NCBI GenBank assembly: GCA_016868255.1
Contig: VGHN01000009.1
Location: 1-64,000 of the forward strand
Direction of reading: 5' to 3'
DNA: 64,000 nucleotides
From: Betaproteobacteria bacterium
Lineage (GTDB): Bacteria; Pseudomonadota; Gammaproteobacteria; Burkholderiales; Burkholderiaceae_A
Positions 39,415 to 51,465 of the stretch are shown in pieces. Every line of letters begins with the position of its first letter. The first letter of the stretch is position 1. The position numbers were made by a program, and so were the translations under genes. The notes under the pieces were generated by a model that was not told where the DNA came from, searched no databases, and was given only the letters and a program-made list of their open reading frames with translations.

Positions 39415-40563
39415 ATGTTTTCTGCGGCCGATGGTCAGTGGATGTCCGAGGCCTTGGCACTTGCGGCCAAGGGGCTCTACACGACCGCGCCCAACCCACG
39501 GGTGGGCTGCCTCATTGTTCAGTCTGGTCGAGTTGTTGGTCGTGGCTGGCATGAGCGAGCGGGCGAGGCCCATGCGGAGGCAAGGGCGCTCGCCGAGGCG
39601 GGCTCGCGTGCAAAAGGTGCCACGGCCTACGTCACCTTGGAGCCGTGTGCGCACATCGGCCGAACAGGCCCTTGCACCCAAGCCCTTCTCAAATCGGGCA
39701 TTTCAACCGTGGTGGCCTCGGTCGAGGACCCCAATCCGGCTGTGGCAGGAAAGGGGTTTGAGCAGCTGCGCGCCAGTGGAATTGCAGTGCGAGTGGGACT
39801 GCTGGCCCAGGAGGCAGAGGAGATCAATCGAGGGTTCTTCATGCGCATGCGAGAGGGCCGCAGCTGGATGCGATTGAAGTCTGCTGCTTCACTCGATGGG
39901 CGAACCGCGCTGCCCAATGGCTCGAGTCAATGGATTACAGATGCGGTTTGCCGGGCCGACGGTCATCACTGGCGCGCCCAATCCTGCGCGGTGCTCACCG
40001 GCATGGGCACCTTTGAGAGAGACCAACCCCTTCTGACAGTTCGTGAGGTGGAAACCAGTCGGCCGCCCTGGCGAATCCTGCTTTGTCCGCGGCTTGATTG
40101 CGATCCCGATGCCCCATTCTTTCGTCACGAGCGGGCCATGGTCTTTTGTCTGGACGCAGCGCGCAGCGCCAACATCGGTGGCGTGCTCGAGCGCCTTGAA
40201 GGCCGTGGCGTCTCGGTTGAAAGCCTCCCGCCTGCGACGGGTGTGTCGGCGGGCTCTCGAAGGATCGATCTTCAAGCCTTGGCCCAACGGCTTGCCGCCC
40301 TTGGAATGAATGAGGTTCAACTCGAGGTTGGGTCACGCCTGGCGGGCGGTTTTCTTCGAGACGGATTGATCGACGAGTGGTTGCTCTACCAGGCGCCGGT
40401 TGTATTGGGCAATGGCATGGGGCTCTTCGATGACCTGCCCTCACTCGAGGGCCCGAATCAGGCGCCGCGCTGGCGCTTGATCGATCAGCGTCGCCTGGGC
40501 GATGGTTTCGTGTCGATGCTTCGCCCGCAACTCGATTCCACGCCACGATCGGATCGCGGCTGA
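39415..40563 (+). CDS. ribD: bifunctional diaminohydroxyphosphoribosylaminopyrimidine deaminase/reductase (ORF opens at 39298)
   Basis: MSEALALAAKGLYTTAPNPRVGCLIV, HAEARAL, VTLEPCAHIGRTGPC. Confidence 0.96.
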   Translation: MFSAADGQWMSEALALAAKGLYTTAPNPRVGCLIVQSGRVVGRGWHERAGEAHAEARALAEAGSRAKGATAYVTLEPCAHIGRTGPCTQALLKSGISTVVASVEDPNPAVAGKGFEQLRASGIAVRVGLLAQEAEEINRGFFMRMREGRSWMRLKSAASLDGRTALPNGSSQWITDAVCRADGHHWRAQSCAVLTGMGTFERDQPLLTVREVETSRPPWRILLCPRLDCDPDAPFFRHERAMVFCLDAARSANIGGVLERLEGRGVSVESLPPATGVSAGSRRIDLQALAQRLAALGMNEVQLEVGSRLAGGFLRDGLIDEWLLYQAPVVLGNGMGLFDDLPSLEGPNQAPRWRLIDQRRLGDGFVSMLRPQLDSTPRSDRG

Positions 40564-40579
40564 ACGATACACTTCGGGC

Positions 40580-41278
40580 ATGTTCACCGGAATCGTTCAG
40601 GCCATCGGCCAGATTGAAGAAGTCCTGCCGCAGCCGAGTTCGGCCGGGCAGAAGGGTGGGCTTCGACTCATGGTCGCCTGGGGCGGCCTCGATTCTGAGG
40701 ACGTCTCTGAAGGTGACTCCATCGCCATCAACGGGGCTTGCATGACGGCCCTGCGCCCCGACGCCTTTGGTTTTGCAGTCGACATCTCGCGCGAGAGTCT
40801 TGACTGCACGGTGGGACTCGATCGGCCCGGGCCGGTCAACTTGGAGAAGGCGATGCGCGCGAGCGACAGGCTCGGTGGCCATATTGTCTCGGGTCATATC
40901 GATGCCGTGGGACGCGTGATTCGCTTGGAGTCTCGTGGCGAGTCGGTGGGCCTTGCAGTGAGGCTTCCGCCCGAGTTGGCGGTTTATGTCTCAGAGAAGG
41001 GCTCAATCGCTTTGCAGGGTGTGAGCCTCACCATTAACCAAGTCCTCGATCGAGACGACGGTGTTGAGATTGATATCAATCTCATTCCCCACACGTGGAG
41101 CCAGACAACGTTGCGTGGCCTGGCGGTGGGGGATGGTGTGAACGTCGAAGTCGACACCATTGCCAGACAGGTGGTCCGTTGTTGGGAGCGCATGGGCCAA
41201 TTGAGTGGTCAACTGAGTCGCCCAAGGGGTGATCAAGCCAATGGGCCAGCTGGTGGTTCGGGGGGCCGGAGGTCATGA
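40580..41278 (+). CDS. ribE: riboflavin synthase alpha subunit (ORF opens at 40502)
   Basis: MFTGIVQAIGQIEEV; duplicated lumazine-binding domains; GGHIVSGHIDAVG. Confidence 0.96.
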   Translation: MFTGIVQAIGQIEEVLPQPSSAGQKGGLRLMVAWGGLDSEDVSEGDSIAINGACMTALRPDAFGFAVDISRESLDCTVGLDRPGPVNLEKAMRASDRLGGHIVSGHIDAVGRVIRLESRGESVGLAVRLPPELAVYVSEKGSIALQGVSLTINQVLDRDDGVEIDINLIPHTWSQTTLRGLAVGDGVNVEVDTIARQVVRCWERMGQLSGQLSRPRGDQANGPAGGSGGRRS

Positions 41279-42414
41279 GTGATGTGCAGGGAAGGCTCCA
41301 TTCGGCGAGCGAACTGATCGCTGCCATTGCTGCCGGCAAGATGGTCGTCTTGGTTGACGACGAGGACCGAGAGAATGAGGGCGATCTGGTGATGGCCGCC
41401 GATGCGGTTTCCGCCGAAGCCATCAACTTCATGGCGCGGTTCGGTCGGGGCCTCATCTGCCTCACGCTTACCGAGCCGGACTGCCGGCGCCTCAAGCTTC
41501 CTCTGATGGTCCACGAGAACCGCTCCGCTCACACCACAGCATTCACGGTCTCCATCGAAGCGGCCTCCGGTGTGACCACTGGCATCAGTGCGGCCGATCG
41601 CGCCCACACCATCGCGGTGGCTGTTGCCAAGGGCTCACGACCCGAGGACCTTGTTCAGCCGGGTCACGTTTTTCCGCTTATGGCCCAGGCCGGGGGCGTG
41701 CTGGCCAGGGCGGGTCATACCGAGGCGGGTTGTGATTTGGCCGCGCTCGCAGGCCGTCGCCCAGCCGCGGTGATTTGCGAGATCCTCAATGACGACGGGA
41801 CCATGGCCCGTCTTCCTCAACTCCTTGCGTTCGCCCAGCAGCACGGCCTGCTGGTGGGTTCGATTGCAGATTTAATTCAGTACCGCTCGGCCACCGAGAG
41901 CCTCATTGAAGAGCGGTCCCGCGGCCCGATTGAGCTCGCGGGCGTTCATTGGGAAATGGTCGTCTATCGAGACCGAGTCATGCAGCAGCCGCACATCGCA
42001 CTTCTGCGCGGCCGGCCGCAACAATCATTGGTGACCAATGTTCGAGTCCATGAGCCACTCACAGCCTTTGATTTCTTCGATACCCATTCGCATCGACACA
42101 GTTGGCCGCTTCCCCAGGCCCTGGCGCGTTTGGCTGCGGACGCCACTGCGGGCGTTGCTGTCTTAATCAACTCGGCGCCTTCGGTCGATCGAGTCTGGTC
42201 GGTGCTGGAGTCACACGGCGCAATCCATGGCCATGCGCAGGGTCGATCGGCCCATTCTTCTGCCACGCTTCGCAATTACGGGGTGGGCGCCGCCATATTG
42301 AAATCCCTCGGGGTGGGAAAGATGAATCTCTTGGCCCAGCCGAGAAAAATGCCGAGCATGGCTGGCTATGGCCTCGAGGTGGTGTCTTACGAACAATTTG
42401 AGGGAGCAAAGTGA
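41275..42414 (+). CDS. 3,4-dihydroxy-2-butanone-4-phosphate synthase with degenerate GTP cyclohydrolase II-like C-terminus (RibBX-type)
   Basis: RibB: VVLVDDEDRENEGDLVMAADAV, HTEAGCDLAALAGRRPAAVICEI; the RibA-like C-terminus lacks the zinc CxC cysteines. Confidence 0.92.
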   Translation: MSDVQGRLHSASELIAAIAAGKMVVLVDDEDRENEGDLVMAADAVSAEAINFMARFGRGLICLTLTEPDCRRLKLPLMVHENRSAHTTAFTVSIEAASGVTTGISAADRAHTIAVAVAKGSRPEDLVQPGHVFPLMAQAGGVLARAGHTEAGCDLAALAGRRPAAVICEILNDDGTMARLPQLLAFAQQHGLLVGSIADLIQYRSATESLIEERSRGPIELAGVHWEMVVYRDRVMQQPHIALLRGRPQQSLVTNVRVHEPLTAFDFFDTHSHRHSWPLPQALARLAADATAGVAVLINSAPSVDRVWSVLESHGAIHGHAQGRSAHSSATLRNYGVGAAILKSLGVGKMNLLAQPRKMPSMAGYGLEVVSYEQFEGAK

Positions 42415-42908
42415 CCATGACTGTTCAGCGATTTGTTCCAGAACTGGCTGCCGATGGCCTTCGGCTTGGAATAGTGGTGGCCCGCTTCAATCAGGCCATC
42501 ACCAAAAAATTGGAATCGAGTTGCATCGATACCTGTTTGAGGGCGGGTGTCGATGAGAGTGACATTGTTGTCTGCTCGGTTCCTGGTGCCCTAGAGATTC
42601 CACTGGTCCTCTCTCAACTCGCAGAGACGGGGCAGTTTGATGCATTGATTGCACTCGGCGCTGTGGTCCGAGGAGAGACCTACCACTTTGAGGTGGTCTC
42701 CAATGAATCGGCCACCGGTGTCTCTCGTGTGGGCCTTGAGTTTCATATCCCCGTGGCCAACGGCATTCTCACGGTGGATACCGATGCCCAAGCCCTTGCC
42801 CGTGCCGAGGAGAAGGGCAGAGACTGCGCGCTCGCTGCCATCGAAATGGCCAATTTGTTATTGGCCATCGATGAGGAATTGGGTCAGGTCGATGAGACCG
42901 AGCGCTAG
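42411..42908 (+). CDS. ribH: 6,7-dimethyl-8-ribityllumazine synthase
   Basis: LGIVVARFNQAITKKL, VPGALEIPL, ALGAVVRGETYHFEVVSNES. Confidence 0.97.
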   Translation: MTMTVQRFVPELAADGLRLGIVVARFNQAITKKLESSCIDTCLRAGVDESDIVVCSVPGALEIPLVLSQLAETGQFDALIALGAVVRGETYHFEVVSNESATGVSRVGLEFHIPVANGILTVDTDAQALARAEEKGRDCALAAIEMANLLLAIDEELGQVDETER

Positions 42909-43368
42909 TCGCAGCCGAGGGCATCAGGCCCGAGGCACTCGGCGACTCTCGCGACTCCTTGTTGTTCAGGGCCTCTACCAGTGGGCGTTGTCAGGAGAGT
43001 CTCCAACTCAGATTGAGCTCTACTTGGCCGAGTCCGATGAGTTCAAGGCGGCCGATCAGGCCTACTTTCAAACCTGTTTCCGAGGTGTGCTCGAGTCGCA
43101 GGCGGCTTTGCAGGCGTTGATTGAGGCGGCGCTGGACCGCCCCTGGGCCCAGGTGTCTCCCGTCGAGCAGGGGATTCTTATGCTTGGCGTTTTCGAACTT
43201 CGTGATGCACCGGAGGTGCCTTATCGTGTGGTGATCAATGAGGCCGTGGAGTTGAGCAAGAGCCTGGGCGGCAATGAGGGACATCGCTATGTCAATGGCG
43301 TGCTTGATCGAATGGCCCCCCAGCTGCGACCACACGAGTGCCAGGCAGAGGCGGCCCGTGGCCAGTGA
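42892..43368 (+). CDS. nusB: transcription antitermination factor NusB (ORF opens at 42649)
   Basis: SRLLVVQGLYQWALSG; VINEAVELSKSLGGNEGHRYVNGVLDRM. Confidence 0.94.
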   Translation: MRPSASRSRGHQARGTRRLSRLLVVQGLYQWALSGESPTQIELYLAESDEFKAADQAYFQTCFRGVLESQAALQALIEAALDRPWAQVSPVEQGILMLGVFELRDAPEVPYRVVINEAVELSKSLGGNEGHRYVNGVLDRMAPQLRPHECQAEAARGQ

Positions 43369-44401
43369 GAATGTGGCCCCCGGTGAATTTGAGCTGATAT
43401 CTCGTTTTTTCAAAGGGCCGGCCGAGCAGTTTGCCGGCACCGCACTCAAACACCCCAAGGCCATGGGGATTGGCGACGATGGCGCCGTTCTCGCGCCTCT
43501 GCAAAGTGGCGAGCAACTGGTCATGGCCATGGACACCATGGTGGAATCTCGCCATTACTTCCCCGATATGGACCCTGCTGCGCTCGGTCACAAGTGCCTG
43601 GCCGTGAATCTCTCCGATCTGGCCGCAATGGGGGCAAAGCCACTGGGTTTCACTCTTTCCCTGGCCATTCGTGAGCCGCGGGAGTCTTGGTTGGAAGATT
43701 TCTCCAAGGGCCTTCTGGGCCTCGCCCAGCAGTGGGACTGCACGCTACTGGGTGGAGACACGGTGCGAGTTCCGCTTGAGTCTGCCGAGACCATCTCTGT
43801 TGCCGCGCTGGGCACCGTCCCCACCGGGATGGCCATCATGCGATCGGGCGCCCGTGAGGGCGACGATTTATGGGTCTCTGGGGAGTTGGGCGATCCAATG
43901 ATTGCGCTGACGCAAGACCATAGAGACACCAAACTCTGCTGGCCTCAACCCAGGGTCGCCCTTGGGCTCGCCTTGCGCGATATTGCGCATGCCGCCATCG
44001 ATATCTCCGACGGCCTGGCCTCAGAACTTGCCCACCTCATGCGGGCGTCGTCGGCTGCGTCCTCAACCAACCTGGTCGCACGGGTCCGCCTCGAGGCATT
44101 GATCGACTGCCTTGGCCCCCGCCTATCGAGCAGACTTGCTGCCGGAGAGTCCCCACGCGATCTCTGCCGAATCGCTGCCAGCGGCGGGGATGAATACGAA
44201 TTGCTTTTTGCCGCCCCCGCCGAACATCGCTCAGCCGTGGAGGGTCTCGCCAAGCGCTTGGCCTTGCCACTGCATTGCATTGGTCGAGTGACTCAGTCCC
44301 CAGATGAATCGGCTTTCTCTTGGCCGGTCATCTGGGAGGACGCGCAGGCATGCCCCTTGCCTGCATCTGAATGGCCCAAGGCCGGTTTTGAGCACTTCTG
44401 A
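43358..44401 (+). CDS. thiL: thiamine-monophosphate kinase (ORF opens at 43274; GTG at 43358 preferred)
   Basis: GEFELISRFF, GIGDDGAVLAP, NLSDLAAMGAKP, DISDGLASEL. Confidence 0.95.
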   Translation: MASENVAPGEFELISRFFKGPAEQFAGTALKHPKAMGIGDDGAVLAPLQSGEQLVMAMDTMVESRHYFPDMDPAALGHKCLAVNLSDLAAMGAKPLGFTLSLAIREPRESWLEDFSKGLLGLAQQWDCTLLGGDTVRVPLESAETISVAALGTVPTGMAIMRSGAREGDDLWVSGELGDPMIALTQDHRDTKLCWPQPRVALGLALRDIAHAAIDISDGLASELAHLMRASSAASSTNLVARVRLEALIDCLGPRLSSRLAAGESPRDLCRIAASGGDEYELLFAAPAEHRSAVEGLAKRLALPLHCIGRVTQSPDESAFSWPVIWEDAQACPLPASEWPKAGFEHF

Positions 44402-44933
44402 GCCAAGCAGCATTCTGCTGCGCCACCCTGCGCACACCATTGCCCTGGGCTTTGGTGCGGGCCTCTCGCCGGTCGCACCGGGAACGGCCGGCACGCTCTG
44501 GGCCTGGGCGAGTTTCTGGGTCATTGATTTCTTTGTCGTCCCCTGGGTCTGGGCGCTCCTGCTGCCCCTGGGCCTTGCGATCGGCATTTGGGCCTGCCAT
44601 CGAACGGGACAACTGATCGGGGCCGACCATGGGGCGATGGTCTGGGATGAGATCGTCGCCTTCTGGCTTGTTCTGGCAGTGCTTCCCCGCTCCTTCGAGA
44701 TGGAGGTATCCCGTTACACCGATGGTTGGTCGTCCTTTGCCTTGCAGTTTCTCGCCTTTGCGCTCTTTCGTTTTTTTGATGCGGTCAAGCCACCGCCTGT
44801 TGATTGGGTGGATCGAGAATTCAAAGGCGGTTTGGGCGTGATGGCCGATGATCTTGTGGCGGCTGCACTCACTCTGCTGACCATTGCGGTTTTGCTTCGA
44901 TTGGTGGCCTTTGTATTTGGGTCCTTGTCATGA
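44304..44933 (+). CDS. pgpA: phosphatidylglycerophosphatase A (true start downstream of the ORF start)
   Basis: IALGFGAGLSPVAPGTAGTLWA; VWDEIVAFWLVL; FRFFDAVKPPPVDWVD. Confidence 0.92.
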   Translation: MNRLSLGRSSGRTRRHAPCLHLNGPRPVLSTSEPSSILLRHPAHTIALGFGAGLSPVAPGTAGTLWAWASFWVIDFFVVPWVWALLLPLGLAIGIWACHRTGQLIGADHGAMVWDEIVAFWLVLAVLPRSFEMEVSRYTDGWSSFALQFLAFALFRFFDAVKPPPVDWVDREFKGGLGVMADDLVAAALTLLTIAVLLRLVAFVFGSLS

Positions 44934-45493
44934 GTGAGAACGGATCGATGCGGCTCTGTCTTGCGCTTGCGCTTGGCTGGGCGGCCCAGCGGGCGGGTTG
45001 CAAGATTTCTTTGGCTGAGTCTTGCACGGGGGGCATGGCCTGCGCCTGGCTCGCGGGGGTAGCGGGCTCGAGTGCCTGGCTCGAAGGCGGTGTGGTCAGC
45101 TATTCGAACGCAATGAAGCGGACCCTATTGGGGGTCACCGAGGCATCTCTGCTCGCACACGGCGCAGTGAGCAGCGCCGTGGCCGCGGAGATGGCCGATG
45201 GCGCGAGCCGCCTGGGCTCGGGTGGGCCAGGCCCGCTGGCTTCGGCCTCGATCACGGGCATTGCCGGCCCCTCGGGGGGAACCCACGAGAAGCCGGTCGG
45301 GACTGTCTGGTTTGCCTGGAAACTCCCTGGCCAATCGGTCTTGACACAGACCCAACGCTTCAGGGGCGATCGCGCCGGGGTGCAGGCCCAGGCCGCCCAT
45401 TGGGCCCTTTCGGGCCTTTTTTCCTTGTTGGTTCAAGCCTCGGGGCAGGCCTCGGCCCAATGGTCGATGCCCAACACGAGCCATAGCCCCTAG
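44930..45493 (+). CDS. pncC: nicotinamide-nucleotide amidase (CinA C-terminal domain)
   Basis: ISLAESCTGGMACAWLAGVAGSSAWLEGGVVSYSNAMKRTLLGV; TGIAGPSGGTHEKPVGTVWFAW. Confidence 0.93.
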   Translation: MSENGSMRLCLALALGWAAQRAGCKISLAESCTGGMACAWLAGVAGSSAWLEGGVVSYSNAMKRTLLGVTEASLLAHGAVSSAVAAEMADGASRLGSGGPGPLASASITGIAGPSGGTHEKPVGTVWFAWKLPGQSVLTQTQRFRGDRAGVQAQAAHWALSGLFSLLVQASGQASAQWSMPNTSHSP

Positions 45494-45511
45494 GGTGGAG
45501 GGCCAGTTGAA

Positions 45512-45531
45512 TACTGTTTATTTATACAGTA
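45512..45531. promoter_or_regulatory. LexA (SOS) box upstream of recA
   Basis: tactgtttatttatacagta matches TACTG(T/A-rich)CAGTA, CTGT-N8-ACAG; 34 nt before the recA start. Confidence 0.9.
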
Positions 45532-45565
45532 CTCTTGTCAAACCTTCTGAATAAGGAACGCCACC

Positions 45566-46702
45566 ATGGACGATCAAGTCGTTAAAACCCGCGCAGAAAA
45601 AACCAAGGCGCTCGCGGCCGCCATTGCTCAAATCGAAAAGCAGTTCGGCAAGGGCTCCATCATGAAGATGGGCGAAAACGACGTTGCACCCGACATCCAA
45701 ACGGTTTCTACCGGCTCCCTCGGTCTCGATATCGCCCTCGGTGTGGGCGGCTTGCCCCGTGGCCGAGTGGTTGAAATCTATGGGCCAGAGTCCTCGGGCA
45801 AGACCACCCTCACGCTCCAAGTCATTGCAGAAATGCAGAAGCTCGGCGGGGTCTGCGCGTTTGTCGACGCCGAGCATGCACTCGATACCCAGTATGCGCA
45901 GAAGCTTGGCGTCACCCTCTCCGACCTTTTGATCTCTCAACCCGACACGGGTGAGCAGGCCCTCGAGATTGTCGACGCCTTGGTGCGCTCGGGCTCGGTC
46001 GACCTCATCGTTGTGGATTCGGTGGCGGCCCTCACGCCTCGGGCCGAGATCGAGGGCGACATGGGCGACTCGCTCCCTGGCCTTCAGGCCCGGCTCATGT
46101 CTCAAGCCCTTCGCAAACTCACCGGAACCATCAGTCGAACCAATACCTTGGTCATCTTCATCAATCAGATTCGCATGAAGATTGGTGTCATGTTCGGTAG
46201 TCCCGAGACCACAACGGGCGGCAATGCACTGAAGTTCTATTCCTCGGTGCGCCTGGATATTCGCCGCGTGGGCTCGCTCAAGAAGGCCGACGAAGTCGTT
46301 GGCTCAGAGACACGCGTTAAGGTGGTGAAGAACAAGGTCGCTCCGCCATTCAAGGCCGCCGATTTCGACATCCTCTACGGCGAGGGCATCTCCCGCGAGG
46401 GTGAAATTGTCGATCTCGGCGCAGAGGCCAACATTGTCGAGAAATCGGGTGCTTGGTACAGCTACAACGGCGATCGAATCGGACAGGGCAAAGACAATGC
46501 GCGGGAGTTTTTAAAGCAGAACCCAGCCATGGCCATTGAAATTGAAAACAAGATTCGTGCCCACTTTGGGGTCGCTCTGCGTGAGGTTCGTCCACGCTTG
46601 GAGTTGGCCTCCAATCGCGACGAGTCGGAAGAGGTCAGCGCAGAGCCCACCGAGAAGCGGGGCCGAGGCCGACCTGCGCGTGAACTCAAAGAGGCCTCCT
46701 GA
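45566..46702 (+). CDS. recA: recombinase RecA
   Basis: [63 protein letters not shown]. Confidence 0.98.
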   Translation: MDDQVVKTRAEKTKALAAAIAQIEKQFGKGSIMKMGENDVAPDIQTVSTGSLGLDIALGVGGLPRGRVVEIYGPESSGKTTLTLQVIAEMQKLGGVCAFVDAEHALDTQYAQKLGVTLSDLLISQPDTGEQALEIVDALVRSGSVDLIVVDSVAALTPRAEIEGDMGDSLPGLQARLMSQALRKLTGTISRTNTLVIFINQIRMKIGVMFGSPETTTGGNALKFYSSVRLDIRRVGSLKKADEVVGSETRVKVVKNKVAPPFKAADFDILYGEGISREGEIVDLGAEANIVEKSGAWYSYNGDRIGQGKDNAREFLKQNPAMAIEIENKIRAHFGVALREVRPRLELASNRDESEEVSAEPTEKRGRGRPARELKEAS

Positions 46703-46722
46703 GTCCTGCCGCGCCTCGCTCT

Positions 46723-47163
46723 TTGAAGACCAGGGCCGTTGCTGCCCTGGCCCGTCGGGAGCTTAGTCGTGCCATGTTGCGCGACAAACTCTTGTCCCAT
46801 GCGGACTCCGAGCATGAGGTCAACCTCCTTCTCGGGGAACTCGAGGCCAAAGGCTTCCTCTCCGATGAGCGTTTTGCCCAATCCTATGTTCGAACCAAGG
46901 GGCAGCGCTACGGCGCACTGCGGCTAAAGTTCGGGCTTCGAGAGGCGGGCGTGAGCGATTCCATTATCGAGGCCGAGCTCGCGGCCTTTAAGTCCACGGA
47001 GTTGCAGCAGGCCCTGGTGGTCTGGGCTCGCCGCTTTTCTGCCCCACCGACATCCATTGAAGAGAGGGCACGCCAAGAGCGTTTTCTTCTTCAGAGAGGC
47101 TTCCCGCCGGGGACTCTGCGTCGGCTCGAAGCCAGCGGCTTTGCGGAACCGGACCTGTCCTAG
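46723..47163 (+). CDS. recX: regulatory protein RecX
   Basis: ALARRELSRAMLRDKL, LLGELEAKGFLSDERFAQSYVR; downstream of recA. Confidence 0.93.
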   Translation: MKTRAVAALARRELSRAMLRDKLLSHADSEHEVNLLLGELEAKGFLSDERFAQSYVRTKGQRYGALRLKFGLREAGVSDSIIEAELAAFKSTELQQALVVWARRFSAPPTSIEERARQERFLLQRGFPPGTLRRLEASGFAEPDLS

Positions 47164-47220
47164 CCATCTGACCCAATACCCGCGTGCTAACATCCCCTCA
47201 CCAGTTGGGGGGCTTGTCTT

Positions 47221-48387
47221 ATGAAAATCCATGAGTACCAAGGCAAGGACATCCTTCGCCAATATGGGGTTGCGGTTCCAAGGGGAATCGCTTGTTTTTC
47301 AGTCGATGAGGCGGTCGCAGCAGCTCAAAAGCTCGGCGGCTCGCTCTGGGTGGTCAAGGCCCAGATCCATGCCGGTGGTCGTGGCAAGGGCGGTGGAGTC
47401 AAAGTCGCCAAGTCACTCGATGACGTGCGCACCTATGCAACCTCGATTCTCGGTATGCAACTCAAGACTCACCAGACCGGCCCCGACGGACAAAAGGTTC
47501 GTCGCCTTCTTATTGAAGAAGGTGCCGACATTAAGAAAGAAATCTACCTTGCCGCGGTGACCGATCGAGTCACACAGAAGATCTGCGTCATGGGCTCCTC
47601 CGAGGGTGGCATGGACATCGAGGAGGTCGCGGCGACCCATCCCGAAAAGATTCACAAGGTATTTGTCGACCCCGCCACCGGCCTGACCGATGCGGACGCC
47701 GACGCGCTTTCCTCGAAGATTGGCATCCCAGCCGATTCCATCGCCCAGGCCCGATCGGTTCTGAAAGGGCTCTACAAGGCGTTTTGGGAGACAGATGCCT
47801 CGCTGGCGGAGATCAACCCACTAATCCTGACGGGTGATGGCCGTGTTGTCGCGCTCGATGCCAAGTGGAACTTCGATTCGAATGCGCTTTATCGCCACCC
47901 CGAGATCACTGAGTACCGCGATCTCGACGAGGAGGACCCCGCCGAGATCGAGGCCTCCAAGTTCGATCTCGCCTACATTCAACTCGATGGCAATATCGGT
48001 TGTCTGGTCAACGGCGCGGGACTGGCCATGGCCACCATGGACACCATCAAACTCTTCGGTGGTGAGCCGGCCAACTTCCTTGATGTGGGCGGTGGTGCCA
48101 CCACCGAGAAGGTGACAGAGGCCTTCAAGATCATGCTGGGCAACCCCAACGTCAAGGCCATTCTGGTGAACATTTTCGGCGGCATCATGCGCTGCGATGT
48201 GATTGCCGAGGGAGTGGTCTCTGCCTCTCGTGCCGTCGGGCTCAAGGTGCCCTTGGTGGTCCGTATGAAGGGCACCAACGAGGACCTCGGTAAAAAAATA
48301 TTGGCCGAATCCGGCCTCCCAATCATCTCCGCTGACACCATGGCACAGGCGGCTGAAAAGGTTGTCGCTGCAGCCAAAAAGGCCTGA
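47221..48387 (+). CDS. sucC: succinyl-CoA ligase beta subunit
   Basis: [51 protein letters not shown]. Confidence 0.98.
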   Translation: MKIHEYQGKDILRQYGVAVPRGIACFSVDEAVAAAQKLGGSLWVVKAQIHAGGRGKGGGVKVAKSLDDVRTYATSILGMQLKTHQTGPDGQKVRRLLIEEGADIKKEIYLAAVTDRVTQKICVMGSSEGGMDIEEVAATHPEKIHKVFVDPATGLTDADADALSSKIGIPADSIAQARSVLKGLYKAFWETDASLAEINPLILTGDGRVVALDAKWNFDSNALYRHPEITEYRDLDEEDPAEIEASKFDLAYIQLDGNIGCLVNGAGLAMATMDTIKLFGGEPANFLDVGGGATTEKVTEAFKIMLGNPNVKAILVNIFGGIMRCDVIAEGVVSASRAVGLKVPLVVRMKGTNEDLGKKILAESGLPIISADTMAQAAEKVVAAAKKA

Positions 48388-48396
48388 GGAAACACC

Positions 48397-49278
48397 ATGT
48401 CAATCCTGATCAATCAACAGACCAAGGTCATCACCCAGGGCATCACTGGGAAGACGGGGCAGTTCCATACCCGCATGTGTCGCGAATACGCCAACGGCAA
48501 AAACTGTTTTGTTGCGGGCGTGAACCCAAAGAAGGCAGGAGAGGACTTCGAGGGCATCCCCATTTATGCGTCGGTTAAAGAGGCGAAGAAGGCCACCGGT
48601 GCAACGGTTTCGGTTATTTACGTGCCGCCCGCTGGGGCCGCCGATGCCATATGGGAGGCCGTCGAGGCCGAACTCGATCTCGCAATCTGCATCACCGAAG
48701 GCATTCCCGTGCGCGACATGATGGTGGTTCGCAACAAGATGAAGGCAGCTGGGTCCAAGACCCTCTTGCTCGGGCCCAACTGTCCCGGACTCATCACTCC
48801 CGAGGAAATCAAAATTGGGATCATGCCGGGCCATATTCACCGCAAAGGCCGCATCGGAATTGTCTCGCGCTCGGGCACCCTCACATACGAAGCGGTTGGA
48901 CAGGTGACCGAGATGGGCCTGGGCCAGTCTTCCGCGGTCGGCATTGGTGGCGACCCCATCAATGGCCTCAAGCACATCGATGTCCTGCGACTCTTCAATG
49001 ATGATCCTGACACCGATGCCGTCATCATGATCGGCGAGATTGGTGGCCCGGATGAAGTCAATGCCGCCCAGTGGGCCAAAGACAATATGAAGAAACCAGT
49101 CATTGGTTTTATTGCAGGCGTCACGGCCCCACCGGGGAAACGCATGGGTCATGCGGGCGCACTGATCTCTGGTGGTGCAGACACTGCACAGGCCAAGCTC
49201 GAGATCATGGAGGCATGCGGCATCAAGACCACCAAGAACCCATCCGAGATGGGAAAACTTCTAAAGAGTGTCCTCTAA
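48397..49278 (+). CDS. sucD: succinyl-CoA ligase alpha subunit
   Basis: SILINQQTKVITQGITGKTGQFHT; GPNCPGLITPEE; MGHAGALISGG. Confidence 0.98.
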   Translation: MSILINQQTKVITQGITGKTGQFHTRMCREYANGKNCFVAGVNPKKAGEDFEGIPIYASVKEAKKATGATVSVIYVPPAGAADAIWEAVEAELDLAICITEGIPVRDMMVVRNKMKAAGSKTLLLGPNCPGLITPEEIKIGIMPGHIHRKGRIGIVSRSGTLTYEAVGQVTEMGLGQSSAVGIGGDPINGLKHIDVLRLFNDDPDTDAVIMIGEIGGPDEVNAAQWAKDNMKKPVIGFIAGVTAPPGKRMGHAGALISGGADTAQAKLEIMEACGIKTTKNPSEMGKLLKSVL

Positions 49279-49310
49279 CGCAACGGGCACCGACTAAGGG
49301 CTTTACTTAT

Positions 49311-51045
<1,735 letters not shown>

Positions 51046-51465
51046 GCTCCGCCCAAGGAATCATCACGAAGGCGCGCTGACTGGCTCTGGGGTGTGGCAG
51101 TGTCAAGTCGCTCGTGTTCATGGCGACACCCTCGACATCAATAAGATCCAGGTCGAGTGTGCGGGCCGCAGAGGGGCCAAAAGAATTCGAGGAAGTGCTG
51201 CGCCTGCGACCGAATGCGACTTCGATGCCATGGAGCCACTTGAGCAGTGCCAAGGGGGAAAGATCGGAACGACCAACCGCCACGGCATTGGCAAAGTCGG
51301 GCCCCTCGGCAAGTACCGGCGTGCTGCGGTAGATACGAGAGAATCGAGGCCCAATGAGCGGCGACTCTGAAGAGGACATTTCTGCCATGGCCAAAGCGAG
51401 TGTGTCACGTGGCGAGTCCGTTCCACGCGGCAGGTTGGCCCCCAGGGCAATGGTCACCAAGGCAC

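Noticed and set aside
39995-40897. 300-aa minus-strand ORF
   Set aside because: Antisense to ribD/ribE; no family resemblance
47164-47220. cccctcaccagttgggg hairpin between recX and sucC as a riboswitch or terminator
   Set aside because: Only a 4-bp stem directly before the sucC start; no U-tract or known RNA motif visible
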